A stretch of 23,589 nucleotides of DNA from Rhizobium favelukesii (lineage in GTDB: Bacteria; Pseudomonadota; Alphaproteobacteria; Rhizobiales; Rhizobiaceae). The stretch is from positions 1-23,589 of the forward strand of contig NZ_CBYB010000054.1 in NCBI RefSeq assembly GCF_000577275.2, written 5' to 3'. The notes under the pieces were generated by a model. That model saw only the letters and a list, made by a program, of their open reading frames with translations, was not told where the DNA came from and did not search any database. Positions within the stretch are counted from its first letter, which is position 1, and each line of letters opens with the position of its first letter. Below, in pieces: positions 15,506-23,589 of this stretch. Both the position numbers and the translations under genes were made by a program.

Positions 15506-17047
15506 TTAGCGAGTGAGGTCGTACGAATAATCCGTCACACCCGGCTGCATCGTCTCGCCATCGAGCTTGTCGAAGATCTTGTCGAGGATGGTCGTTAATA
15601 GACGTAATCCGCCTTGGTAGCCCATGATGGGAAAGCGGTGGTGGTGATGCCGGTCGAAGATCGGAAACGTCAGCCGAACCAGTGGCGTGCCAGTGTCGCG
15701 CTCAAGATACTTGCCATAGGAATTGCCGATCAGCAGATCCACCGGCTCGGTGAAAAGCAGTGAGCGCATTGCCCAGAGATCTTTGCCCGCCCACACCTGT
15801 GCATCCTTGCCGAAGGGCGAGGATGCGAACAGTTCCTTCATCTCGGCCTCCCAGGCAGAGGTGCCGTTTGTGGCGAGGCAGTGTGTTGGCTCGCCACCGG
15901 TCTCCATGATGAACCGCGCCATGGCGTAAACGAAGTCCGGATCGCCGTAGATCGCGTATTTTTTGCCATGTAGCCAGGACTGGCTGTCCGCCATCGCATC
16001 GACCAGTCGTCCGCGCTCCAGGCGGATTGCCTCAGGAATTTCCCTCCTAGAAATCTCCGATATCTTCATCAGCAATTCGTCGGTCGCCGTGACGCCGAGC
16101 GGATAGTGAAAGGAAGCCGTCGCTTGTCCGATCTCATTGCAATATTCCAGCGTCTTGCGCGTATTGTAGTGCTGCAGCGACAGTGTCGCCCCCGCGTTCA
16201 GCGCCGCTTTCACGTCCTCGATCTTGGTTCCTCCGTCGTACATGCGGAACTCACCGTCGGAAGGCGTATCGAATTGGTCGGAGGCGTCCTGGATGAACAC
16301 GTAGGTCACCCGCATCATATCGAGCAGGCGCTTTAATTCGCGATTATTACCAACGCAGAAGCCGTCGAAGCCCGGAATGATGTTGATGCAAGCAGCGACT
16401 TGCGTGCGCGCCGCGCCCTTCCAGAAATTCTCGAGCACGCCTTTTACCATGCTGTCATAGCCATCGACATGGCTACCGACGAAGGCGGGCGTGTGGGCGA
16501 AGGGCAGGTCGAAATCGCGCGGGACGGAGCCCTCGTTTTTTGCATTTTCAATAAAACTGCGCAGGTCATCACCGATGACCTCTGCCATACAGGTGGTCGA
16601 GACCGCGATCATCTTCGGGTCGTAGAGCTTATAGGTATTGGCGAGACCGTCGACCATATTCTTCAATCCGCCAAATACAGCCGCGTCTTCTGTCATGGAA
16701 GAAGAGACCGCAGATGACGGTTCCTTGAAATGACGCGACAGGTGCGATCGGTAGTAGGCGACGCAGCCCTGACTGCCGTGGACAAACGACATCGTCCGCT
16801 CAAATCCAGCCGCTGCGAAGACCGCGCCGAGCGGCTGGCAGGCCTTGGCAGGGTTCACGACAAGCGCTTCGCGGGCGAGATTTTTTTCGCGATATTCCCA
16901 GGTCTTGGTGAACTCGCGTTGACCCGAAACAACCTCGTCCGGGTGTGGACATTCGAAATTCAGCTTCTTCTCGGCAAGCATTTTCCTGTATTCCGGCTCG
17001 CAGAACAGAGGAGCGTGATCGAGAACTTTTTCGGCCGATTGCGGCAT
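15506..17047 (-). CDS. nifK: Nitrogenase MoFe protein beta subunit NifK
   Basis: This is the 513-residue beta subunit of dinitrogenase, which with NifD holds the P-cluster. P-cluster cysteines are at C70 (AKACQPLG), C95 (GSQGCVAY) and C153 ([13 protein letters not shown]), identical in position to the reference Azotobacter numbering. The C-terminal half has [22 protein letters not shown]. The start at 17047 ([11 protein letters not shown]) is chosen over an in-frame ATG at 17089 because it gives the family N-terminus and has an AAGGT site upstream. The gene follows nifD by 99 nt. It appears intact. Confidence 0.97.
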   Translation of the reverse strand: MPQSAEKVLDHAPLFCEPEYRKMLAEKKLNFECPHPDEVVSGQREFTKTWEYREKNLAREALVVNPAKACQPLGAVFAAAGFERTMSFVHGSQGCVAYYRSHLSRHFKEPSSAVSSSMTEDAAVFGGLKNMVDGLANTYKLYDPKMIAVSTTCMAEVIGDDLRSFIENAKNEGSVPRDFDLPFAHTPAFVGSHVDGYDSMVKGVLENFWKGAARTQVAACINIIPGFDGFCVGNNRELKRLLDMMRVTYVFIQDASDQFDTPSDGEFRMYDGGTKIEDVKAALNAGATLSLQHYNTRKTLEYCNEIGQATASFHYPLGVTATDELLMKISEISRREIPEAIRLERGRLVDAMADSQSWLHGKKYAIYGDPDFVYAMARFIMETGGEPTHCLATNGTSAWEAEMKELFASSPFGKDAQVWAGKDLWAMRSLLFTEPVDLLIGNSYGKYLERDTGTPLVRLTFPIFDRHHHHRFPIMGYQGGLRLLTTILDKIFDKLDGETMQPGVTDYSYDLTR

Positions 17048-17146
17048 AGTGGTTACCTTTTTAAATCTGGCCGCGACTTGCGGCGACACAGAAACCTTCG
17101 AGATTTTTCAGGTCTCCCGCGACCCCTGCCGCGAGAAACCGGGCTC

Positions 17147-18649
17147 TCATTCGGCTGCAACTGCCGTTGCAGAGGCCGCCTTTTTTTTCCAGGGCGCGTC
17201 GTAGAGGCCCCAGACCGGATTGTTGATTGCGAGATCCATGTCGCGAGCGAAGATGGCGAAGCCGTCATAGCCGTGATAGGGGCCGGAATAATCCCAGGAA
17301 TGCATCTGACGGAACGGAATGCCCATCTTCTGTACCGGGTATTTCTCCTTGATGCCTGAGCCGACGAGGTCGGGACGAATCCCCTCGATGAACTTCTCCA
17401 GTTCGTAACCGGTCACATCGTCGTAGATCAGTGTGCCCTTTTTGACATAGTGGCCGGTGCGCTGATAGTCGTCGCCGTGGCCGAATTCGTAGCCCGTGCC
17501 GACGATCTCCATGCCGAGGTCCTCATAGGCGGTGATGACGTGACGGGGGCGCAATCCGCCGACGTAAAGCATCACCCTTTTGCCATCTAGGCGCGGCTGG
17601 TACTTCTCGGTCACAGCCTGGACGAACGGCTGGTACTTGGCGATGACCTTCTCAGTCCGATCCTCGATCTCCGGTCCGAAATGCTTTGCTATGCTGCGCA
17701 AAGAGGCCTCGATCTGGGACGGACCAAAAAAATTATACTCCATCCAGGGGATGCCGTATTTTTCCTCCATGTGCCGAGAGATGTAATTCATCGACCGATA
17801 GCAGTGAATGAGGTTGAGCTTGGCCTTCGGTGCGCGCTCGACTTCGGCGAGCGTGGCATCCCCGGACCAATTGCCGACCACACGCAGCCCGACCTCCTCG
17901 AGCAGAATGCGGGAGGCCCATGCATCGCCGCCGATGTTGTAGTCACCTATCACATTAACGTCGAAGGGACCGGACTCGAATTCCACCTTCTTCTTGTCGA
18001 AGACCCAATCGCGGATCGCGTCGTTGGCGATGTGATGGCCGAGCGATTGCGACACACCACGGAAGCCCTCGCAGCGCACCGGCACAATGGTTTTCTTGTG
18101 CTCCTTTGCTTTCTTTCGCGATACAGCCTCGATGTCGTCGCCAATCAGGCCAATTGGGCATTCGGACTGCAAGGTGACGCCGTTATTAAGCGGAAACAGT
18201 TCCTCGATCTCATCGATGACCTTCTCCAGCTTTTTGTCGCCACCGAAAACGATGTCCTTCTCCTGGAAGTCGGAGGTGAACTGCATTGTCACGAAAGTGT
18301 CGACGCCTGTCAGGCCGACGTAGTAGTTGCGGCGCTGTGACCAGGAATATTGGCCGCAGCCGACCGGCCCATGCGAGATGTGAACCATATCCTTAATCGG
18401 TCCCCAAACGACGCCTTTTGAACCGGCATAGGCGCAGCCGCGGATCGTCATCACGCCCGGAACGGACTTAATGTTCGACTTTACGTCGCATTCGGAAACC
18501 GCGTTCGCGCCCTCGCTGGATCCCTCTCCGCCCGTTGCGACACCGAGGTGCTTACTGCGGCGCTTCGCCGCTTTGTCGGGATACTGCGACAGCACGTCCT
18601 CGATAAGCTTCGCGTGGAAATCACTGTTATTCTCGTAGTCGAGGCTCAT
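17147..18649 (-). CDS. nifD: Nitrogenase MoFe protein alpha subunit NifD
   Basis: This is the 500-residue alpha subunit of dinitrogenase, the site of N2 reduction at FeMo-co. P-cluster ligands C72 (RGCAYAG), C98 ([10 protein letters not shown]) and C164 ([12 protein letters not shown]) are visible. The FeMo-co ligands are C283 ([10 protein letters not shown]) and H450 ([16 protein letters not shown]), with the pocket residues Q201 and H205 in SQSLGHH. All are shifted by about 8-10 relative to Azotobacter. The ATG has a strong AAGGGGG site upstream. The C-terminal tail ([13 protein letters not shown]) is Ala/Lys rich, as in other rhizobia. All catalytic residues are present, so a functional molybdenum nitrogenase is expected. 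Confidence 0.98.
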   Translation of the reverse strand: MSLDYENNSDFHAKLIEDVLSQYPDKAAKRRSKHLGVATGGEGSSEGANAVSECDVKSNIKSVPGVMTIRGCAYAGSKGVVWGPIKDMVHISHGPVGCGQYSWSQRRNYYVGLTGVDTFVTMQFTSDFQEKDIVFGGDKKLEKVIDEIEELFPLNNGVTLQSECPIGLIGDDIEAVSRKKAKEHKKTIVPVRCEGFRGVSQSLGHHIANDAIRDWVFDKKKVEFESGPFDVNVIGDYNIGGDAWASRILLEEVGLRVVGNWSGDATLAEVERAPKAKLNLIHCYRSMNYISRHMEEKYGIPWMEYNFFGPSQIEASLRSIAKHFGPEIEDRTEKVIAKYQPFVQAVTEKYQPRLDGKRVMLYVGGLRPRHVITAYEDLGMEIVGTGYEFGHGDDYQRTGHYVKKGTLIYDDVTGYELEKFIEGIRPDLVGSGIKEKYPVQKMGIPFRQMHSWDYSGPYHGYDGFAIFARDMDLAINNPVWGLYDAPWKKKAASATAVAAE

Positions 18650-18713
18650 TGGGCCTGCCCCCTTTTTAAAGGTTCGGATGAAGCCTCATCAACGAGGCAT
18701 TGGTGCGTGGAAT

Positions 18714-18738
18714 GGCGCGCTGCGTAAAGCTGCGCGCC
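18714..18738 (-). promoter_or_regulatory. Stem-loop in the nifH-nifD spacer
   Basis: A 7-bp perfect GC inverted repeat (GGCGCGC/GCGCGCC, 11-base loop) lies 20 nt downstream of the nifH stop. A smaller one (GCCTC/GAGGC, 18683-18698) sits between it and nifD. There is no T-run, so it is not a simple terminator. In other diazotrophs hairpins in this spacer help make nifH mRNA more abundant than nifDK; the same role is inferred here. Confidence 0.55.
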
Positions 18739-18758
18739 GCCCGTGTCGGCAGCGCCTG

Positions 18759-19664
<906 letters not shown>

Positions 19665-19740
19665 TCACTTGTTTGAACCAATGCGGTTGTCCCGCGACGT
19701 GGATGCCGCCGGCAGCTTCCGCCGCCTCGCCGGAAGTGTT

Positions 19741-19756
19741 TCAAGAGTCGTGCCAA
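19741..19756 (-). promoter_or_regulatory. Sigma-54 (-24/-12) promoter of nifH
   Basis: The minus strand reads TTGGCACGACTCTTGA, a perfect -24 half (TTGGCACG) with the correct spacing. The -12 half reads TTGA rather than the consensus TTGC. The transcription start would be near 19728, about 75 nt before nifH. Identity is strongly supported by the position and the NifA site upstream. Confidence 0.8.
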
Positions 19757-19843
19757 GCAGCTAGATTGAGGTGGGCAAAAAATATTTGCTGCTATTCCAG
19801 CTGTTTAGACGGTAAAGGGGCGCCGCTTAAGGAAATAAAGCCT

Positions 19844-19859
19844 TGTCGCGGACCCGACA
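19844..19859. promoter_or_regulatory. NifA upstream activator site for nifH
   Basis: The sequence TGTcgcggacccgACA is a TGT-N10-ACA site about 120 bp upstream of the expected nifH transcription start, a normal distance for NifA. The inner T of the extended consensus is not present on the strand read. Confidence 0.7.
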
Positions 19860-20516
19860 AAGGTTACGAAGGTGTCATGAGTTGGTTATCACAAGTCAGA
19901 ACGGCGACGAGTTCGTGCTGGTCTCTAGGGCGCTAGCCTATGCGATCGGGGGACGCCTCCTTTTGGTTGAAATGCAGTTTGTCAGAGGCAATTCGATGAA
20001 TCTATTCGTTAGGCCGAGCCTCAATGGGTCGTGTGTGACCGTTGAGGCAGTTGGACTGAAGGCTCGACGGCGCGCTTCTCGGATTGTGAGCTGCTTCATC
20101 TTTAATCGCGTCGATACTGCGTCAGGAGTGTTGGGATGTGACAGGCATTATTTAGAACAGTGACCGGCACTTCATGCCTAATTTCAGGAAATTGACGGGC
20201 TAGTCCCGATTTCAGGTCGCGCAGGGACCGGTCGCAGGTTCGTCGGTACCGGTTGTGATTGCTCAGGAGAGATCTCGCTGTGCGTCATCGATCATTCGAG
20301 CTGGACCAGGACCTGCCGCTAGCTGGCCGCGACGAACTGCCGACCATCCAACCCGACAACGCTGTCTTGCAAGGCGGTTGGCGATGATTAAGCATGCGCC
20401 GGACATCGGCGTCAGCTATACTGGTTGCTTACGTCTTGAGCGCCGCAACGCCCTCGTTTAGGTCGTGGCGCTTGAAATAAGCAAGCAGACGAACCGCAAG
20501 ACGCAAGGGACGATAA
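19860..20516. other. Gene-poor region between the nifH control region and the monooxygenase gene
   Basis: I see no convincing gene. Open frames on the plus strand (such as 19843-20163) show no motif and overlap the nifH NifA site. A 35-codon plus-strand frame with a GTG start and AGGAG site (20280-20387, ending NAVLQGGWR) is unrecognised. A short direct repeat ATTTCAGG flanks a small CGGG/CCCG hairpin near 20180-20215. A near-miss NifA site (TGT-N9-ACA) lies at 20129-20143. Confidence 0.4.
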
Positions 20517-21572
20517 TCAAACGCCCAGATGACCAAGTGATTTATTGACTGCTGGGATGATCTTTTCTCCCCAGAGCTCTATCTGACGCAGCATCGTAAT
20601 CTGGTCGAGATCTCCCAGCTGGGTCTGAATCGCAATCTGGTCCGGCTTCAGAACTTCGATTTCTTGGAGGAGGCGATCAAGTACTCGATTTATGCTGCCG
20701 ATCGGCAGGTTCTTCCGCATAGTCTCAAAAGACAAATCCTGCTGCGTCGGCGTTGCCTCCAACATATAGCCATCCTGGCTCTGCTGGCGACGCTGATACA
20801 GCGCTTCGGATAGCCGGCGCTGGAAACGAGCGTTGTCGAGATACCGATTGATCTCCCCTCCGTCATCGCTCGCGTAACAGCAGCGCAGCAGCGATATCTT
20901 CGCGTCGCTAGGGCTCTTGCTCTCTGAAGCTGCCGCCATCTGGATGGTTCCCCGCAAAGCACCCAAGATATCCAATCCGTCGTGTAACGCGGTTACGAAG
21001 AGATTATGTCCCTCACGATAAGCGCGGCGCATGCTTCGCGTAGACCCAGTTGCGATCCAGATTGGCGGCGAGGGCTTTTGAGTGGTGCGGACCGAGATCG
21101 CTGTCGGGGGTATCTGTGTGAAGTGGCCGTTATGCGAGAAGATCCTTTGATTGAGACCTTTGAGCAGGATGTCCAGGTATTCCGAAAAGATGGCCGGCGC
21201 CTCATCGATGTTGACGCCGAAGCGCTCGAATTCGAACTGCTGATATCCTGAGCCAACGCCGAGCTCGAGGCGACCGTTCGCAACCACATCGGCAAAGCCA
21301 ATCTCGGCGAGCAAGCGCTGCGGCTGATAAAGCGGCAGTACGCAGACAGCAGTGCCGAGGCGAATGGCGGTTGTTAGACCGGCGCAATGAGCGACCATCA
21401 TCAGCGGGGATGGGACTAGGCTGTAATTGTTAAAGTGATGTTCCGCGAACCAAGCGGTATTGAAGCCAGCCTGCTCCGAAAGGATAGTTTGTTCGATGGA
21501 GTCGCGGATGACGCTCTCAGACGTTTGATGGTAGCCGCGCTGAGTGGCTAGGATGAATGTTGCGAATTCCAT
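20517..21572 (-). CDS. Luciferase-like (LLM) flavin-dependent monooxygenase
   Basis: This is a 351-residue predicted TIM-barrel enzyme of the bacterial luciferase family, which uses reduced flavin and O2 to oxidise an unknown organic substrate. Typical text is the N-terminal MEFATFILATQRGYHQ, GFNTAWFAEHHFNNYSLVPSPL (the AEHHF motif), and RLGTAVCVLPLYQPQRLLAEI, then GRLELGVGSGYQQFEFERFGV. The ATG at 21572 is chosen because AAGGAG lies 6 nt upstream and it matches the family start. The same frame is open for 101 more codons upstream, into a decayed dehydrogenase. Related monooxygenase genes are found near nifH on other rhizobial symbiotic replicons (from memory, y4vJ-like). Its role in symbiosis is unknown. 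Confidence 0.88.
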   Translation of the reverse strand: MEFATFILATQRGYHQTSESVIRDSIEQTILSEQAGFNTAWFAEHHFNNYSLVPSPLMMVAHCAGLTTAIRLGTAVCVLPLYQPQRLLAEIGFADVVANGRLELGVGSGYQQFEFERFGVNIDEAPAIFSEYLDILLKGLNQRIFSHNGHFTQIPPTAISVRTTQKPSPPIWIATGSTRSMRRAYREGHNLFVTALHDGLDILGALRGTIQMAAASESKSPSDAKISLLRCCYASDDGGEINRYLDNARFQRRLSEALYQRRQQSQDGYMLEATPTQQDLSFETMRKNLPIGSINRVLDRLLQEIEVLKPDQIAIQTQLGDLDQITMLRQIELWGEKIIPAVNKSLGHLGV

Positions 21573-22025
21573 GCTGTCTCCTTTGTTCGCTATGGGAAGT
21601 CCGAGTGATGCAAGAAGTTCTTTGCGCCCGAGGTCGATCCAGCTTTTGATGGTCGAGTAGTCGACCATCTCGCGAGAAGCCGCTGTTGCCACTGGCCTTA
21701 AACCGCCGCGCGGGCTGGGCCGATCCAAGGAGACGTTCCGTGGCGGATGCACACCGCCAAGCTGATTGAATGACATCAAACCACCATCCACGACCAGCGT
21801 CGATCCGGTGATGCACTTGGCCTGCGCACTAGCCGAATAGCCCGAGCCACCTCTGTCATCGCGTGCGCACGTCACCGGGCGTTAGGCCGACACGCGGATG
21901 CCGCGTGAAGCCCATTTGCAGTCCAGCGCTTTCGTGGTCGCGAGCAAACCAACTTTTAAAGCGGCATATGCGTCGCGGTTAGGGTTGGCAATCAGTCCCG
22001 CGACCGAAGCGACGTTTACAGTGAC
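21573..22025 (-). pseudogene. Short-chain dehydrogenase/reductase (SDR) remnant
   Basis: The fragment first reads VNVASVAGLIANPNRDAYAA, then LKVGLLATTKALDCKWASRG, which contains the SDR catalytic Ser and the YxxxK motif (YAALK). It ends at a TAA (21882). The C-terminal SDR text then resumes as TEVARAIR in one frame and ASAQAKCITGSTLVVDGG in another, so there is at least one internal deletion and one frameshift. The N-terminal Rossmann TGxxxGIG part is missing. It would have been an NAD(P)-dependent oxidoreductase acting with the monooxygenase downstream. From about 21780 to 21573 the frame stays open into the monooxygenase; part of that (VDYSTIKSWIDLGRKELL) looks like real coding sequence of uncertain origin. 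Confidence 0.75.
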
Positions 22026-22149
22026 AGGACAAAACACCTTGCTTTCGCGGCTTCCGTGGGTTCGGTTATGGTTTGATCGGCTTTTTTCCGATCGGCTAAA
22101 TCTCTTTCGTCCGCTGGACAGGTTGTCCCCGTCCTTCGGTCCTGAATCG

Positions 22150-22800
22150 GGCTCCATCTGTGGACGCCCCGATGAATGCAAGAATGGTTTTCGGTGGATT
22201 ATGCGCGTAGTCGGTTGCTGACATCTGTCCGGCCTTTTCGCGCGACCGTTCATCCGGCCCGTATGGGAATTCGCGGATCGGTTCCAAATCAATGCGGCGT
22301 GCTCGCCGGAGCATACCCGACCCGTCTCATCGACTGTTGCGCCATACCTTCCGTTGACCTTCCTACTCTCGACGACCTCTTGCTGGGCCCTTATGCCGCC
22401 ACAGCTGGAGCTTTATAGACGCCGCCCTTTGCCATAAGTGCCCCATGCGATGCGGGCCGTCTTGTTGGCGAGAGCGACCGTCACAAGCATGGGTGGCTTG
22501 CGGGCAAGCATGCGCCCGATCCACGAACCTTCTGGGTTGCCGCGCCGGCGAGCTTGCAGCACCACCGCGCTCGCACCGATGATGAGCAGGCGGCGCAATG
22601 TCCGCTCTCCCATCTTCGATGTCTCGCCGAGCTTTTGCTCGCCGCCGGTGGATCGCTGCAACGGCGTCAATCCCAACCAGGCATTGAAGTCGCGGCCTCG
22701 CTTGAAGCCCGCCGCTTCAAAAGGCTCGAAGCGTGACTGTCCCTCGATCATCACCTGCATCTCAGTGATCCGTTCTCTCAGCGGGCGCGGCTTCTTTCAT
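22150..22800 (-). mobile_element. IS110-family element relic (transposase C-terminus plus 3' flank)
   Basis: The minus-strand frame ending at 22413 gives GFKRGRDFNAWLGLTPLQRS, TGGEQKLGETSKMGERTLRR, and ARKPPMLVTVALANKTARIAW. This is the transposase_20 (C-terminal) domain of IS110-family transposases. The N-terminal DEDD catalytic domain is absent; the frame is blocked by TGA just upstream of about 22797. The 260 bases downstream (to about 22150) contain no gene and resemble the non-coding 3' part of such elements, so they are included tentatively. The relic lies between the SnoaL-like gene and the SDR remnant and probably caused the loss of the SDR 5' half. Confidence 0.7.
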
Positions 22801-23131
22801 GCCATTTCCTCTTGACCCGGAGTAACCAGTCTCGGTGCACCAGCCTGGGAAGGCAACGTCGGGTTCTGCTTTCCGACCCCACACGCTCGAATAGGTCTGC
22901 ATGCCTGGGGCAAAGCTCGTGCCGTCCTCTCGGCAAAAAATTGAAGGCGAAGGTGTTGCTTGATTTGAGGCGGGATGTTGTCGGGTCTCGTGGTTGCTGC
23001 GCCAGCACCGGGCTCTCGGGGGGTGAATAAGTCGCCGGCTGGGTCATGACGATCAACAGACAACCATTTACGCGCATCTTCACTGCGCAGAGCTCGGCGG
23101 GAGGAAATGATGGGTGTCGCAGATCAGTCAT
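22801..23131 (-). pseudogene. Unrecognised open frame, possibly the 5' stub of the broken SDR gene
   Basis: An ATG at 23131 overlaps the stop of the SnoaL-like gene and has a GGAGG site 8 nt upstream, so it looks like a genuine translational start in an operon. It encodes [19 protein letters not shown] and then proline- and arginine-rich text without recognisable motifs, running into the IS110 relic (frame ends at 22778). The likely explanation is that only the first few codons are original and the rest is rearranged DNA. The link to the SDR is inferred from gene order only. Confidence 0.3.
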
Positions 23132-23589
23132 AATCGTTAGCCTCCGATGTTGGTGCGTTCGAGTTGATGCCCTTCAAAAGCGTATAAACCCTATCACTCG
23201 GATGAGGCGCTCCGATTGGATGCCGCGATCCGAACCTTTCGCTTTCCGGCACCTCGGTTGGGGTCTGTTGCTCGAACCAATCGTAAATCACTGTTCGTGC
23301 GACAATGCGCCACTCCCCTTCCCGCTTGTGGAATAGATCGGCGTAGCGGCCGCACAGGAGCGTCTGGCATATCTCACCGCGTGTGTCCGGTCCACGTTGC
23401 AGCGCCGTGAAATAGCTTTCGACCGCGGCTTCTGATGAGTTGGAGAATTCGATCAGTATATTCGCTATCTGATGGACATTGCGCGGCGCGGTCTTGAAGA
23501 TTCCAAGTGCAAGTCGAATGAAGCCCTCGGCCGGTCCGGAATAGGCACCATGATTGTCATGCGCATCCGGCCAGTACGCGCTCCGCAGT
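23124..23589 (-). CDS. SnoaL/NTF2-like family protein (5' end beyond the window)
   Basis: This partial gene has 154 codons visible before TGA. It reads [20 protein letters not shown], then [20 protein letters not shown] and [20 protein letters not shown]. This is the cone-like alpha+beta fold of the SnoaL/nuclear transport factor 2 superfamily (SnoaL_4-type), which includes small isomerases, dehydratases and ring-hydroxylating dioxygenase beta subunits. It is followed by an overlapping start codon and then the damaged SDR and the monooxygenase, suggesting a former small-molecule oxidation operon. The substrate cannot be inferred. The conserved N-terminal part lies beyond the right edge. Confidence 0.75.
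   Translation of the reverse strand, partial: LRSAYWPDAHDNHGAYSGPAEGFIRLALGIFKTAPRNVHQIANILIEFSNSSEAAVESYFTALQRGPDTRGEICQTLLCGRYADLFHKREGEWRIVARTVIYDWFEQQTPTEVPESERFGSRHPIGAPHPSDRVYTLLKGINSNAPTSEANDYD

Noticed and set aside
20129..20143. Possible further NifA site
   Set aside because: The spacing is TGT-N9-ACA, one base short, and no -24/-12 element was found at a suitable distance.
20280..20387. 35-codon plus-strand frame with GTG start and AGGAG site
   Set aside because: Plausible start signals but too short and unrecognised; no support beyond the frame itself.

Overview
The window looks like part of a rhizobial (alphaproteobacterial, Rhizobiales) symbiotic plasmid or island. The basis is a nifHDK-nifEN-nifX cluster in the usual rhizobial order, a nif-type ferredoxin and NifX-associated small genes, a rhizobial SyrA/ExoX-like membrane protein, NifA/sigma-54 promoter signatures, and degraded IS66, IS256 and IS110 elements at both edges. 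Genus and species cannot be fixed from the sequence alone. Every recognisable non-IS gene is on the minus strand, so the window is transcribed right to left.

Layout from the right edge in transcription order: (1) 20.5-23.6 kb is a damaged accessory operon. It has a SnoaL/NTF2-like protein (5' end off the window), an IS110-type transposase relic, a broken short-chain dehydrogenase, and an intact luciferase-like flavin monooxygenase. (2) 10.9-19.9 kb is the nitrogenase operon: a NifA upstream activator site and a -24/-12 promoter, then nifH, nifD, nifK, nifE, nifN, nifX, a DUF269 NifX-associated protein, a DUF683 protein, fdxB and a small SyrA/ExoX-like protein. From nifE onward the genes are nearly touching or overlapping. 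(3) 1.36-10.4 kb is a second, separate operon: a two-module nonribosomal peptide synthetase (2183 aa, A-PCP-C-A-PCP-C, no thioesterase), a MATE exporter and a Sfp-type phosphopantetheinyl transferase. (4) 0.1-1.34 kb holds an eroded IS66 element fused to an opposite-strand IS256 scrap.

The most interesting observation is regulatory. About 290 bp upstream of the NRPS start lies a good minus-strand -24/-12 element (10331-10348), preceded at the right distance by two adjacent TGT-N10-ACA NifA sites (10393-10408 and 10410-10425). The same type of control precedes nifH. The NRPS, exporter and activating PPTase therefore look like a self-contained, nitrogen-fixation-regulated pathway for making and exporting a small peptide, probably in nodules. 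The synthetase is odd in three ways: an internal condensation domain whose HHxxxDG motif reads HEIIMDA, a second adenylation domain with Val where alpha-amino-acid domains have Asp235, and a terminal condensation domain in place of a thioesterase. The product is unknown.

No tRNA, rRNA or CRISPR array was seen.
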